Part shown: positions 9,207-17,564 of the stretch, piece by piece
Position numbering within the stretch: position 1 is the first letter of the stretch
Layout: each line of letters opens with the position of its first letter
Origin: Panacagrimonas sp052389915
GTDB lineage: Bacteria > Pseudomonadota > Gammaproteobacteria > Nevskiales > Nevskiaceae
NCBI GenBank assembly: GCA_052389915.1
Contig: JBQTHL010000031.1
Coordinates: forward strand, 186,001 to 250,000
Direction of reading: 5' to 3'
Length of the DNA: 64,000 bases
Translations under genes and position numbers: made by a program
Notes under the pieces: model-generated
What the model saw: only the letters and a program-made list of their open reading frames with translations
Told to the model about the DNA's origin: nothing
Databases searched by the model: none

Positions 9207-10835
9207 ATGGAAGCAACCCTCCTCGTTCTGATCATGCTGCTGGCGGTGGTCGCGAGCCGCTTCATCGCGGGCGTCACGCGCCTGCCGGTGCCGCTGATCC
9301 AGATTGGGCTCGGCGCCGCGATCTACTACTCGAACCTCGTATCGGCAACGCTCGACCCCGAAGTTTTTTTCCTCTTGCTGTTGCCGCCCTTGCTGTTCCT
9401 GGACGGCTGGCGCATTCCCAAGGACGACCTGGTTCGTGAAGCACCGACCATCCTCACCCTGACCCTGGGCCTGGTGGTTTTCACCGTGATCGGCGCCGGC
9501 CTGCTCATCCACTGGCTCATCCCGGCCATGCCGCTCGCGGTTGCCTTTGCGCTGGCCGCGGTGCTCTCGCCCACCGATCTGGTCGCGGTATCGGCCATCG
9601 CCTCGAGAGCCTCGATTCCGACACGGATGCTGCGCATCCTCCAGGGCGAGTCGCTGTTCAACGATGCCTCGGGCTTGGTGTGCATGCGCTTCGCGGTGGC
9701 GGCCGCGCTGACCGGTTCGTTCGTGCTGTCGAGCGCGCTCGCGAGCTTTCTCTGGGTCGCCCTGGGTGGCCTCGCCATCGGTGCGGGCGTGACCTGGCTG
9801 GTGACCCACGCCAAGCCCGAATCGACCGTGCTGCTGGGCGACGACGGCGGCGCGCAGATTCTCATCACCCTGCTCATTCCCTTCGGCGTGTACCTGCTGG
9901 CCGAGCGCCTGCACTGCTCGGGCATTCTGGCCGCGGTCGCGGCCGGCATCACCATGGGTTTCACGCCGCACTCGCACTGGCACCCCGTCACGCGCATCCG
10001 CCGGACGGCCGTATGGGAGACCGTGCAACTGGCGGCCAACGGCAGCATCTTCGTACTGCTGGGCGAACAGATTCCGGCCATTCTCTCGGCATCCGAGCAG
10101 ACTGTTCTCCTCATCGGCCATCGCAACCCGTGGTGGCTCGGCCTGTATGTAGTGCTCATCCTCGCAGCTCTGGCCACCCTGCGATTCGTCTGGGTGTGGG
10201 TGTCGCTGAAGGTCGCGTTCTTCAGCACGCGCTCGCGTGGTGGCGTGCCGCCCTCGTCGCACTGGCGCCTGGTCATGGCCATGTCGCTGGCCGGCGTCCG
10301 CGGCGCCATCACCCTGGCCGGCGTGTTGACCTTGCCGCTGACGATGAGCGACGGAACTCCGTTCCCGGCACGCGACCTGGCGATCTTCCTGGCGGCCGGC
10401 GTCATCGTGCTGTCCTTGCTGTTGGCAACAATCGGTCTGCCGCGCGCACTGCGCGGCCTGGAACAGCCGCAGGATTCGGCGGATCTGAGCGCGGAGTACC
10501 GCGCCCGGGCCGTCGCGGCGGAAGCCGCGATCCGCGCCATCGAATCCGCTCAGCATGCTCTGGCAGAAGGACACCCCGACACCGGTCCGCATGCCGACGC
10601 AGCGACACAACTCGTGGCGCGGTATCGACGACGCATCGGCCGGCATGCGAGCGACGAGGGGAACGCCACGCAGCGACACGGCGCCGATGCCATCGAGCGC
10701 CAGTTGCGACTGGTCGGGCTGCGCGCCGAACGCGAGGAGATTCTGCGACTCGGTCGCGAGCACGGAATTGCAGAACTGACCCTGCGCAAGATCGTGCGGG
10801 AGATCGACTTGCAGGAGGCACAGTACAGCGGCTGA
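9207..10835 (+). CDS. CPA1-family Na+(K+)/H+ antiporter
   Basis: The 542-residue protein has about twelve transmembrane segments in residues 1-425. It keeps the family signatures LLLLPPLLFLDGW, LSPTDLVAVSAI and GESLFNDASG, the last containing the Asn-Asp pair implicated in cation/proton exchange, and an AGVRGAITLA motif. A cytosolic tail of about 115 residues is helical and charged. Such proteins export Na+ or K+ for H+ and help pH and salt tolerance. It is divergent from the lipoprotein/L,D-transpeptidase operon and 140 nt upstream of transaldolase. A decayed copy of its tail lies at 14957-15085, so the organism once carried a second antiporter of this kind. Confidence 0.9.
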   Translation: MEATLLVLIMLLAVVASRFIAGVTRLPVPLIQIGLGAAIYYSNLVSATLDPEVFFLLLLPPLLFLDGWRIPKDDLVREAPTILTLTLGLVVFTVIGAGLLIHWLIPAMPLAVAFALAAVLSPTDLVAVSAIASRASIPTRMLRILQGESLFNDASGLVCMRFAVAAALTGSFVLSSALASFLWVALGGLAIGAGVTWLVTHAKPESTVLLGDDGGAQILITLLIPFGVYLLAERLHCSGILAAVAAGITMGFTPHSHWHPVTRIRRTAVWETVQLAANGSIFVLLGEQIPAILSASEQTVLLIGHRNPWWLGLYVVLILAALATLRFVWVWVSLKVAFFSTRSRGGVPPSSHWRLVMAMSLAGVRGAITLAGVLTLPLTMSDGTPFPARDLAIFLAAGVIVLSLLLATIGLPRALRGLEQPQDSADLSAEYRARAVAAEAAIRAIESAQHALAEGHPDTGPHADAATQLVARYRRRIGRHASDEGNATQRHGADAIERQLRLVGLRAEREEILRLGREHGIAELTLRKIVREIDLQEAQYSG

Positions 10836-10902
10836 CGCGGCGCTACGTGGGCTTGCGAACAGACGCGGACCGCCTTTGCGCACATCCTGTGTGCTCGTCT
10901 AT

Positions 10903-10946
10903 GCACGCTGCGGTCGGATCGCACCCGCACGCTTGCTGGCCTATCC
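10903..10946 (+). promoter_or_regulatory. Weak sixth match to the shared promoter element (transaldolase)
   Basis: GCACGCTG at 10903-10910 (two mismatches to GTGCGCTG) is followed at the same distance as in the other copies by a CTATCC/CCTATC hexamer at about 10940-10946, and the transaldolase ATG is 30 nt further on. The middle block (CGGATC) does not fit well. It is listed because of position and spacing only. Confidence 0.2.
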
Positions 10947-10975
10947 ACATCGAGCGCCAGGAACGTGGAGCCGGC

Positions 10976-12058
10976 ATGACCCGTGAAGTGAGCAGAACCC
11001 GTCAGCTGCACGCGCTCGGCCAGAGCCTGTGGCTGGACAACATTACGCGCAGGATGCTCGACGACGGCAGCCTGCGCCGCCTCATCGACGAGTTCTCGGT
11101 GACGGGGCTGACCTCAAACCCGACGATCTTCGATCAGGCCATCGGCAACAGCGACGCCTACGATGCCGGCATTCGCGAGAAGCTCGGCGCGGGCCGATCG
11201 GGCGAGGCGCTGTTCATGGAACTGGCGCTGGAAGATCTGCGTCGCGCGGCCGATATGTTCCGTCCGATCTTCGACTCCACAGACCGCATCGACGGCTGGG
11301 TGTCGATGGAAATATCGCCGCTGCTGGCGCACGACACCGCCGGCAGCATCGCCGCGGCGGCGCAGGTTCATGCGCAGGCCGACCGGTCGAACCTGTTCGT
11401 CAAGATTCCGGGCACGCCGGAAGGGCTCGTCGCCATCGAGGAATCGATTTTCGCGGGCGTGCCGATCAACGTCACCCTGCTGTTTTCGCGCGAGCAATAC
11501 CTGGCGGCCGCTGACGCCTACCTGTGTGGTATCGAACGGCGGATAGCGGCGGACCTCGATCCGCAGATCGCCTCGGTGGCCTCGCTGTTCGTCAGTCGCT
11601 GGGACCAGGCCGTGAAGGACCGGGTGCCGGCCGAGCTGCGCAACCGGCTCGGCATCGCCATCGGCCGGCGCACGTATCGCAGTTATCGCGAACTGCTGAG
11701 TTCGGCTCGCTGGCTCAAGCTCGCTGCGGCCGGTGCGAGCCCGCAGCGACTGCTCTGGGCCAGCACGGGAACCAAGGATCCGGCGGCGTCCGAAACCCTG
11801 TATGTCGAAGCGCTCGCCGCGCCCGGCACCATCGACACGCTGCCGGAAAAGACGCTGCGCAGCTTTGCCGAGTCCGGAGAGCTGGCCGGCGTGATGGCGG
11901 CCGACGGTGGCGATGCGGAAACCGTCCTCGTGCGCTTCGCGCAGGCCGGCATCGACGTCGATGCACTGGCGCTCCAGCTTCAGCGTGAGGGCGCGCAGGC
12001 CTTCGTGAAGTCCTGGCAATCCCTGCTGAACCGGATCGAAACCAGGAAGCCGGCGTGA
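10976..12058 (+). CDS. tal: Transaldolase (long, Tal type)
   Basis: The 360-residue protein catalyses transfer of a dihydroxyacetone unit between sedoheptulose 7-phosphate and glyceraldehyde 3-phosphate in the non-oxidative pentose phosphate pathway. The N-terminal QSLWLDNITRRML and SNPTIFDQAI signatures are those of the longer (mycobacterial/cyanobacterial) transaldolase class. The Schiff-base Lys lies in LFVKIPGT, and WASTGTKDP is also conserved. The frame stays open far upstream through the antiporter gene, but similarity begins at MTREVSRTRQ, where a GTGGAG sequence precedes the ATG. The broken baeRF gene follows 65 nt later. With phosphoketolase and acetate kinase elsewhere in the island it would interconvert sugar phosphates for energy generation. 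Confidence 0.9.
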   Translation: MTREVSRTRQLHALGQSLWLDNITRRMLDDGSLRRLIDEFSVTGLTSNPTIFDQAIGNSDAYDAGIREKLGAGRSGEALFMELALEDLRRAADMFRPIFDSTDRIDGWVSMEISPLLAHDTAGSIAAAAQVHAQADRSNLFVKIPGTPEGLVAIEESIFAGVPINVTLLFSREQYLAAADAYLCGIERRIAADLDPQIASVASLFVSRWDQAVKDRVPAELRNRLGIAIGRRTYRSYRELLSSARWLKLAAAGASPQRLLWASTGTKDPAASETLYVEALAAPGTIDTLPEKTLRSFAESGELAGVMAADGGDAETVLVRFAQAGIDVDALALQLQREGAQAFVKSWQSLLNRIETRKPA

Positions 12059-12123
12059 CCGGCATGCGATCCGATGCCCCCAAAAATCATTCTCGAACAC
12101 ACGCCGAAACCCAAGGAGAAGTC

Positions 12124-13278
12124 ATGAACAACCGACTCACCGTCGAATCGCTGGCCGAGTTGACTGCGGCCCAGACACCGCCCTGCCTGTCGCTGTACCA
12201 GCCGACGCACCGGCACCGTCCCGATAATCAGCAAGACCCCATCCGCTTCCGCAATCTGGTCAAGTAACTGGAAGCCTCGCTGCGACAACAGCATCCGGCC
12301 GCCGAGACGCGGGCGCTTCTGGAGCCGTTCGAAGCCCTGCTCGACGATCCCGAATTCTGGAACCACACGCTGGACGGATTGGCGGTGCTGAGCGCGACCG
12401 GTTTTTTCCGCGTGTTCCGCCTGCAGCGCGCCGTGCCGGAACTGGCGGTCGTCGCCGACAGCTTTCACACCAAGCCGCTGCGCCGCTTTCTGCAAACGGT
12501 GGATCGCTACCAGGTGCTGGGCCTGAGCCGTGGCAAGTTCCAGGTGTTCGAGGGCGACCGCAACGCGCTCGACGAGATCAAGCCGAGCGCGGGCAGAGCG
12601 CGGACGATCAGCGAAGTGCTCGGCGACGACCAGAGCGAGCCGAGCCAGACCAGTTTCTCGCATGGCGGCGGTGGGGGCTCCAACGCGGCGATTCATCACG
12701 GTCAGGGCGGCAAAAGCGATGGCAACGATGTCGAGACGGAGCGGTTCTTTCGCAGCATCGATCGCGCGGTGCTCGACCAGCATTCCAAGCCTTCCGGCCT
12801 GCCGCTGATTCTGGCCACCTTGCCCGAGCACGATCATCTGTTTCGCCAGCTCAGCCACAACCCGTTTCTGATGGAGGCCGGGCTGCATGCGAATCCCGAG
12901 GGCATGGCCATCGACGAGCTTCGGCAGCGCGTGTGGGAGGTCGTGGAGCCGCAGCACCGGGCCCGGCAGTTAGCGATGGCGGGCGCGTTTTCAGCAGCGC
13001 AGTCGCGCGGGCTGGGCAGCGACAACCTGACGCAGGTCGCGCAGGCCGCCGCGGAAGGACGGGTGGCCACGCTGCTGATCGAATCCGGACGCCAGATCGC
13101 GGGCCGTCTCGACGGTGCCAGCGGCCGGATCGTGGCCGGTAATCTGAATCACCCGCAGGTCGACGACCTGCTCGACGATCTGGGCGAACTGGTCGAGAAG
13201 ATGGGCGGCGAAGTCCGGGTGCTGCCGGCCGCGCGGATGCCCGGTTCGACCGGGCTGGCGGCGACCTACCGGCATTGA
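12124..13278 (+). pseudogene. baeRF-family (archaeo-eukaryotic release factor-like) gene with in-frame stop
   Basis: A strong ribosome-binding site (AAGGAGAA) precedes ATG 12124, and the frame encodes the family N terminus (CLSLYQPTHRHRPDNQQDP). It ends at TAA 12265-12267, codon 48. The same frame resumes immediately and runs to 13278 with the remaining 337 codons, including the conserved C-terminal release-factor-like part (GLGSDNLTQVAQAAAEGRV). In homologues I recall, the motif reads LVK-E-LE, so a single GAA to TAA change explains the stop. No good restart with a ribosome-binding site is visible after it. baeRF proteins are thought to act on ribosomes, possibly in rescue. Recent inactivation, suppression or a sequencing error are the alternatives. 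Confidence 0.75.
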
Positions 13279-13310
13279 GGCCGGCGGGGAAGGTCACCTC
13301 GGCCGACCCC

Positions 13311-13350
13311 GTGCGCTGCCGCACAGACCCTGCAACGCGGGGCGCATAGC
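13311..13350 (+). promoter_or_regulatory. Copy 2 of the shared GTGCGCTG promoter element (cytochrome c)
   Basis: GTGCGCTG at 13311-13318 is followed by CCGC, ACAGAC at 13323-13328, a 16-nt spacer and CATAGC at 13345-13350 as the -10-like hexamer. The cytochrome c ATG follows 35 nt later. The core is an exact match and the middle block differs from the other copies by at most one or two bases. Confidence 0.5.
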
Positions 13351-13384
13351 GTGGCCGGTCAATCTCCACGGCCGGAAAAGTCCC

Positions 13385-13804
13385 ATGTCCTTGCGCGAAA
13401 TTCCGCTGTTTCAGGCCCTCGCGGTGATCGCTTCCATATCGACGCTGGTGGCTTGCGCCGGTCAGTGGAGTATCGCGCCCAAGAGCAAGATCGATCCCCC
13501 ACCCACTGCCGTCGTCCTGGACATGCAACGCGGCAGGCTGCTCTACGACACGCATTGCGTGTCCTGCCACACGACGCAGGCGCATTGGCGCGAAAAATCG
13601 ATCGTGGGCGCGTGGAGCGATGTGCTGGCGCAGGTCGAGCGATGGCAGAGCAATACCGGACTGCATTGGGACTCGTCGGAAGTCGGCGACGTCGCCGCCT
13701 ACCTCAATGCCATCTACTACAAGATGCCGTGTTCCGCTCCCGGCTGTACGGGCGAGGCAAACGCTGCGCTGGATCGAGGACTACGTTTGGCAAAGGACGA
13801 CTGA
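13385..13804 (+). CDS. Monoheme c-type cytochrome (lipoprotein-like)
   Basis: The 139-residue protein has an N-terminal signal with a lipobox-like LVAC at about residue 24, so it may be anchored to a membrane. One heme c motif (CVSCH, about residues 59-63) is present, and a candidate Met ligand lies in YYKMPC. Two further cysteines (MPCSAPGC) near the C terminus could form a disulfide. It resembles small electron-transfer cytochromes that feed terminal reductases in the periplasm. It is followed 144 nt later by the cytochrome b gene and preceded by copy 2 of the shared promoter element. Confidence 0.82.
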   Translation: MSLREIPLFQALAVIASISTLVACAGQWSIAPKSKIDPPPTAVVLDMQRGRLLYDTHCVSCHTTQAHWREKSIVGAWSDVLAQVERWQSNTGLHWDSSEVGDVAAYLNAIYYKMPCSAPGCTGEANAALDRGLRLAKDD

Positions 13805-13948
13805 CAGGAGCGTCTCCATAGCGCCGCTCTGCCGGATTCACACGGTTCTGGCCTTCATGTCCGTGGTCGGCAGTGGGCCTCAGTTTCGTGAACCCGGCGG
13901 CCGGACAGCCAATACTGTCGGTTCGAACCCATTGAACGAGAACCGTCG

Positions 13949-14713
13949 ATGAGCGACCTGAAGTCCTACCCGGTATGGGATGCAGTGACACGCTGGGTCC
14001 ACTGGATCAACGTGCTGTGCGTGATTGCACTGGCGGCGCTGGGGCTCGCGATCCTGAACGCAGGGGCGTTCGAGATTCCGAACGAGGGCAAGGTGTTGCT
14101 GAAGACGCTGCATGTCTGGGTGGGCTACGTCTTCGCCATTAACATCGGTGTACGCATCGTGCGGGCGTTCGTCGGCAACCACTACGCGCGCTGGCGCCAG
14201 ATGCTTCCGGTCGGGAGCGGCTACCTCGCGCGAGTGCGCAGCTACGCGAAGTCCTTCGCGGCCGGTCGTCCCGAGCAATACCTGGGACACAACCCGCTGG
14301 GACGCATGGCCGTCGCCGTGCTGCTGCTGCTCATCACGGTACAGGCGCTCACTGGGCTGGTGCTGGCGGGAACCGACATCTACTTTCCGCCGTTCGGGCA
14401 CTGGATCGCGCAGTGGATCGCCGCCCCGGGTGTCGATCCGGCGACACTGGTGCCGTACTCGCCGGAGCTTTACGACAAGGCTTCGTATGCGGACATGCGC
14501 GCGATGCGCGCGCCGGTGGCGACGCTGCACCTTTACGGCTTCTTCGTGCTCGCCGCGATGATCGTCCTCCACATCGTGGCGGTCGTCGTCACCGAACTGC
14601 GCGAAGGCGGCAACCTCGTTTCCGCGATGTTCAGCGGCCGCAAGATCGTGGCGGGACAACCCGTCGATGCACCTGGGCCAGCAGATGGCCAAGCGGCCGA
14701 AAGAAGTCCGTAA
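13949..14713 (+). CDS. Cytochrome b561-type membrane protein (Ni/Fe-hydrogenase b-subunit-like)
   Basis: The 254-residue protein has four predicted membrane helices with His residues placed for two b hemes: VTRWVHWINV in helix 1, LHVWVGYVF in helix 2, and HLYGFFVLAAMIVLHIVAV in the last helix. This is the diheme cytochrome b561/thiosulfate reductase-like fold that passes electrons between quinol and periplasmic redox partners. The adjacent small cytochrome c gene is the most likely partner. No hydrogenase or reductase catalytic subunit lies nearby. The C-terminal 30 residues are polar. Decayed genes follow directly. Confidence 0.85.
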   Translation: MSDLKSYPVWDAVTRWVHWINVLCVIALAALGLAILNAGAFEIPNEGKVLLKTLHVWVGYVFAINIGVRIVRAFVGNHYARWRQMLPVGSGYLARVRSYAKSFAAGRPEQYLGHNPLGRMAVAVLLLLITVQALTGLVLAGTDIYFPPFGHWIAQWIAAPGVDPATLVPYSPELYDKASYADMRAMRAPVATLHLYGFFVLAAMIVLHIVAVVVTELREGGNLVSAMFSGRKIVAGQPVDAPGPADGQAAERSP

Positions 14714-14737
14714 CACGTGCATCTGCTGAACGACACC

Positions 14738-14830
14738 GCGCGATCTGTTCTTCACCGGCAATGTGGCGTCGGCAAGACCACGCCGGACTGCGCGAACGCG
14801 ATTGCTCTTGCCGATCCCGCAAGAACGCGG
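14738..14830 (+). pseudogene. Remnant of an ArsA-like arsenite-efflux ATPase N terminus
   Basis: The frame DLFFTGN at about 14741-14762 continues, after a one-base frameshift, as GVGKTT and then as an Ala-rich NAIALAD stretch. Together they match the ArsA opening (LFFTGKGGVGKT followed by an ATA.ALAD helix). No frame is open across it and nothing else of the 300+ residue protein is present. The reading rests on about 25 residues, so the family call is moderate. It is the first of three gene fragments packed between the cytochrome b and rubredoxin genes. Confidence 0.5.
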
Positions 14831-14848
14831 GGGTTACGACACGACTAC

Positions 14849-14923
14849 GGATTCTCCGCCGACACGGTCCGGATTCCGTCCTACGACTTCAGATAGCGCT
14901 CGAGGATCCGCAGGCGCCTCCGG
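14849..14923 (-). pseudogene. Remnant of the 3' end of a PPOX-like flavoprotein gene
   Basis: On the minus strand this stretch reads RRLRILERYLKS, stop, DGIRTVSAENP. It is clearly homologous to the C terminus of the PPOX gene 2.7 kb away (QRLRTRERYLKSLDGSWTVSKDNP, given here as separate parts: QRLRTRERYLKS and DGSWTVSKDNP). An in-frame TAG and loss of the rest of the gene mark it as a remnant. It shows that a second PPOX copy once existed here. Confidence 0.7.
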
Positions 14924-14956
14924 CCGATTGACAAGCCGATGCCGTTCTGCATGCAG

Positions 14957-15085
14957 ACGCAGCTCGTGGCGCGGTATCGATACCGCATCGGGCTGCATGC
15001 AAACGATGAAGAAAACTCCACGCAGCGAGGCAGTGCCGATGCCATCGAGCGCGAGCTTCGGCTGGTAGGACTGCGCGCGGAACGC
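14957..15085 (+). pseudogene. Remnant of a CPA1 antiporter C-terminal tail
   Basis: Forty-three codons (TQLVARYRYRIG through ERELRLVGLRAER) align without gaps to the tail of the intact antiporter (TQLVARYRRRIG through ERQLRLVGLRAER, about 10606-10734), with roughly three quarters of bases identical by eye. The membrane domain is missing and the match ends just before the rubredoxin gene. It is a relic of a paralogue, or of a related island, not a recent duplication. Confidence 0.75.
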
Positions 15086-15102
15086 GACGCTGCGCTACCT
15101 GT

Positions 15103-15294
15103 TCACGAGCCGCCGTCGGCGGCGGGCAGTTCCTCGAAATCGGGCTTCTCTCGCACTGCGCAGTCGGGACAGGCCCAGTCCTCCGGCACCATTTCCCACC
15201 GGGTGCCGGGCGCGAATCCCTCGTGCGCATCACCCTGCTGCTCGTCGAACACGTACGAGCAGCCCGGGCAGCGATAGCGACGATAGACCGTCAT
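15103..15294 (-). CDS. rubA: Rubredoxin (alkane hydroxylase electron carrier)
   Basis: The 63-residue protein has both Fe-binding pairs, CPGC near residue 9 and CPDC near residue 42, and the rubredoxin core GFAPGTRWEMVPEDW. Rubredoxins of this type carry electrons one at a time from rubredoxin reductase to the AlkB diiron site. Its ATG overlaps the alkB stop (TAATG), so the two are translationally coupled. No rubredoxin reductase gene is in the window. The symbol is by function only. Confidence 0.93.
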   Translation of the reverse strand: MTVYRRYRCPGCSYVFDEQQGDAHEGFAPGTRWEMVPEDWACPDCAVREKPDFEELPAADGGS

Positions 15295-16487
15295 TACGCC
15301 GCTTCGGCCTGCGCGCCGCTATGGGCATAACGCGCGACGAGCCGCGCGCGCTTGCGTTGCAGCACGTTGATGCGGCTGAAGTCGCCGCCGGCCCAGGCTA
15401 TGACCTTGGGGTCCATCAGCGCGAACCACAACGGCGGCAGCAGCGCGATCATGAACATCAGCGGGTAGCCGCTCGGGAATTCCGGCAGCTTCTCGAACGC
15501 GCGCAGGCTCTGGTAACGGCGCGTGGGGTTGGCGTGATGATCCGAGTGGCGTTGCAGGTTGAACAGGATCAGGTTCGACATCACGTGGTTGGAGTTCCAC
15601 GAGTGGTGCGGCTGACAGGGCTCGTAGCGGCCGTTCGCCAGTTTCTGCCGCAGCAGGCCGTAGTGCTCGATGTAGTTCGCGCTGCTCAGGATTCCGAACC
15701 AGCCCCAGAACGCCTGCACGAACAGGAACGGCAGCATGATCCAGCCAAACGCGAAGATCAGCGCGGCGTACAGCGGGATCGTGATGAGCAGCGGTTGCAG
15801 CACCTCGTTCTTCAGCGTCCACGGACCGCTTCCGCCGCGCGCCAGGCGCGTCTTCTCGGATGCCCAGGCCCTGCGCATCGCGCCGGGAATCTCGCGACAG
15901 GCGAAGCCGTAGATGTTCTCGCCCATGCGCGACGAAGCCGGATCTTCCGGCGTCGCGACATCCTTGTGGTGGCCCTTGTTATGTTCGATGAAGAAGTGCC
16001 CGTAACCGACCACGGCGAGCACAGTCTTGGCCAGCCAGCGCTCTCGTGTCGTGGTCTTGTGTCCGAGTTCGTGTCCGGTGTTGATGGCCAAGCCGTTGAC
16101 GACGCCGACCGACAACGCGAGGCCCAGCGCCGAGTACCACGCCAAGTCCTGCGTGCCGATGACATAAGCCGTGTAAAGCAGGGTCAGGTAATGGATTGGA
16201 ACCGTCAGATAGGTCAGGTACCGGTAGTAGCGGTCGGCATCGAGTTGAGGAACGACTTCGGGTGGTGGATTGCTGGCGTCCGCAGGCAGCAGATGATCGA
16301 TGACCGGCACGACCAGATACCAGATGACGAGGGTCGCCCAGTACCACGCGACGTTGCCGAAATGAACTGCCAGCACGCACGAGGCCACCGGCAACAAGGG
16401 CCAGCCCAGCGATAGCGACCATAACCAGCGTCGGCGATCGGTGTAGGTGACGGTGTGCCCATCCGCTGCCAGGGCCTGAATGCTCAT
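15294..16487 (-). CDS. alkB: Alkane 1-monooxygenase (AlkB)
   Basis: The 397-residue membrane enzyme hydroxylates terminal carbons of n-alkanes at a diiron site. About six hydrophobic helices surround the four His motifs: HELGH (139-143), EHNKGHH (168-174), NYIEHYG (271-277) and LQRHSDHHA (311-319), all intact. NYIEHYGL is the signature that separates AlkB hydroxylases from other membrane desaturase-like enzymes. A good ribosome-binding site (AAGGAG) lies 8 nt before the ATG. It forms an operon with rubredoxin and is divergent from a LysR-type regulator, the obvious candidate regulator. Confidence 0.95.
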   Translation of the reverse strand: MSIQALAADGHTVTYTDRRRWLWSLSLGWPLLPVASCVLAVHFGNVAWYWATLVIWYLVVPVIDHLLPADASNPPPEVVPQLDADRYYRYLTYLTVPIHYLTLLYTAYVIGTQDLAWYSALGLALSVGVVNGLAINTGHELGHKTTTRERWLAKTVLAVVGYGHFFIEHNKGHHKDVATPEDPASSRMGENIYGFACREIPGAMRRAWASEKTRLARGGSGPWTLKNEVLQPLLITIPLYAALIFAFGWIMLPFLFVQAFWGWFGILSSANYIEHYGLLRQKLANGRYEPCQPHHSWNSNHVMSNLILFNLQRHSDHHANPTRRYQSLRAFEKLPEFPSGYPLMFMIALLPPLWFALMDPKVIAWAGGDFSRINVLQRKRARLVARYAHSGAQAEAA

Positions 16488-16595
16488 TTCGTTTGTCTCC
16501 TTGGGCGTGCTCGCTACATCGCACGACCTGATGTTGACGACGAGATGGCATACGCGTCCAATTCATAATTCTTCGACAATCAATTCATTTCTGTC
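16488..16595. promoter_or_regulatory. Divergent alkB / LysR intergenic control region
   Basis: This 108-bp region separates the alkB and LysR starts and must hold both promoters. The LysR-proximal half is AT-rich and contains ATTCAT twice (about 16559-16588) flanking a central segment with TTCTTCGACAA, a plausible LysR-type binding site of the T-N11-A kind. The site is inferred from position and composition only. Confidence 0.35.
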
Positions 16596-17564
16596 ATGGC
16601 CGAATCGCTGCGTCAGTTGCGTCATGTGCTCGCGCTGCACGAGCACCGCAACTACCGGCGCGCCGCCGAGGCCCTGCATCTGACGCAGTCGGCGCTGTCG
16701 GTCAGCATTCGCAGGATCGAGGAGGATTACGGCGTGCCGCTGTTCGTCCGCGATCAGAGCGGCGTGAGGCCTACCGAGTACGGCGAGGTCGTGGTGCGGG
16801 TTGCGCGGGAAAGCACCACGGCGCTGGACCAGGCGCGGCGCGAAATCGAGCTGCTGCGCAATCTCGACTCGGGCAAGGTGGTCGTCGGCTCGGATCCCTG
16901 GATGGCCGACATCATCGTCGCGCCGGCGCTGTCGAGGATGCTGCGCAAGTACCCGAAACTGCGCTTCCGGCTGCGGACGCAGGGTTGGGATGAATTGCAG
17001 GGTGAACTGCTGGCGCGCCGGGTGGATGTGTATGTGGGTTCGCCGTTCGATGCGCTGGACCCCGGCGTCGACACACGCACCTTCGACATGTCGTCGCCGG
17101 TGATTCTGTGCCGGCACGATCACCCGCTGACGCGGCTACCGAAGATCGACATCAAGGACGTGCTGCCGTACCCGCTGCTTGTGCCGAAGCTGCCACGCTG
17201 GTACCTGTCGTGGCTGATGGAGCACTACGGCGGCGGCAAGTCTTCCGAGGCACTGCACGACCTGTTTCTTCAGGCGGAGGACTTCACCGTCATCCGCCAC
17301 ATCGTCCACCAGACCGACGCGATCACTGCCGGCGTCATCCGCGCGTTTCCACCGGAACTGTCGCCGGCGGAATTCGCAATGCTCGATATCGCCGATCTGG
17401 CGCACGTTCGCGCGCCGGTGATCTTCGCCACGCTCGCCGCACGTCCGATACCAGCGGCGGCGGCCGCGTTCATCGCCGAAGTGGTTGCAGAAATCGAGCG
17501 CATTCGCGAGACGGCGTTGCCCGTCAAGAGACGGCCAGGCGCGCGGCAGCGCAGCAGGGACTAG
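16596..17564 (+). CDS. LysR-family transcriptional regulator
   Basis: The 322-residue protein has an N-terminal winged helix-turn-helix (about 4-62, with RRAAEALHLTQSALSVSIRRIEE) and a LysR substrate-binding domain (about 90-295). LysR regulators usually activate a divergent gene in response to a small ligand, which makes alkB-rubredoxin the likely target. Known alkB regulators are more often LuxR/MalT-, AraC- or GntR-type, so a LysR partner is somewhat unusual. Its stop codon overlaps the stop of the convergent PPOX gene by a few bases. Confidence 0.9.
   Translation: MAESLRQLRHVLALHEHRNYRRAAEALHLTQSALSVSIRRIEEDYGVPLFVRDQSGVRPTEYGEVVVRVARESTTALDQARREIELLRNLDSGKVVVGSDPWMADIIVAPALSRMLRKYPKLRFRLRTQGWDELQGELLARRVDVYVGSPFDALDPGVDTRTFDMSSPVILCRHDHPLTRLPKIDIKDVLPYPLLVPKLPRWYLSWLMEHYGGGKSSEALHDLFLQAEDFTVIRHIVHQTDAITAGVIRAFPPELSPAEFAMLDIADLAHVRAPVIFATLAARPIPAAAAAFIAEVVAEIERIRETALPVKRRPGARQRSRD

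Noticed and set aside
9045..10883. Long minus-strand open frame continuous with the lipoprotein gene
   Set aside because: It is antisense to the intact CPA1 antiporter, has Gln/Arg/His-rich composition typical of shadow frames, and the lipoprotein's own signal sequence starts at 9044.
9680..10975. Upstream extension of the transaldolase frame
   Set aside because: Overlaps the antiporter in another phase; family similarity begins only at 10976, where a ribosome-binding site lies.
13915..13935. tRNA-like GGTTCGAACCC sequence
   Set aside because: No T-stem, anticodon arm or acceptor pairing around it; it is just a short self-complementary sequence.
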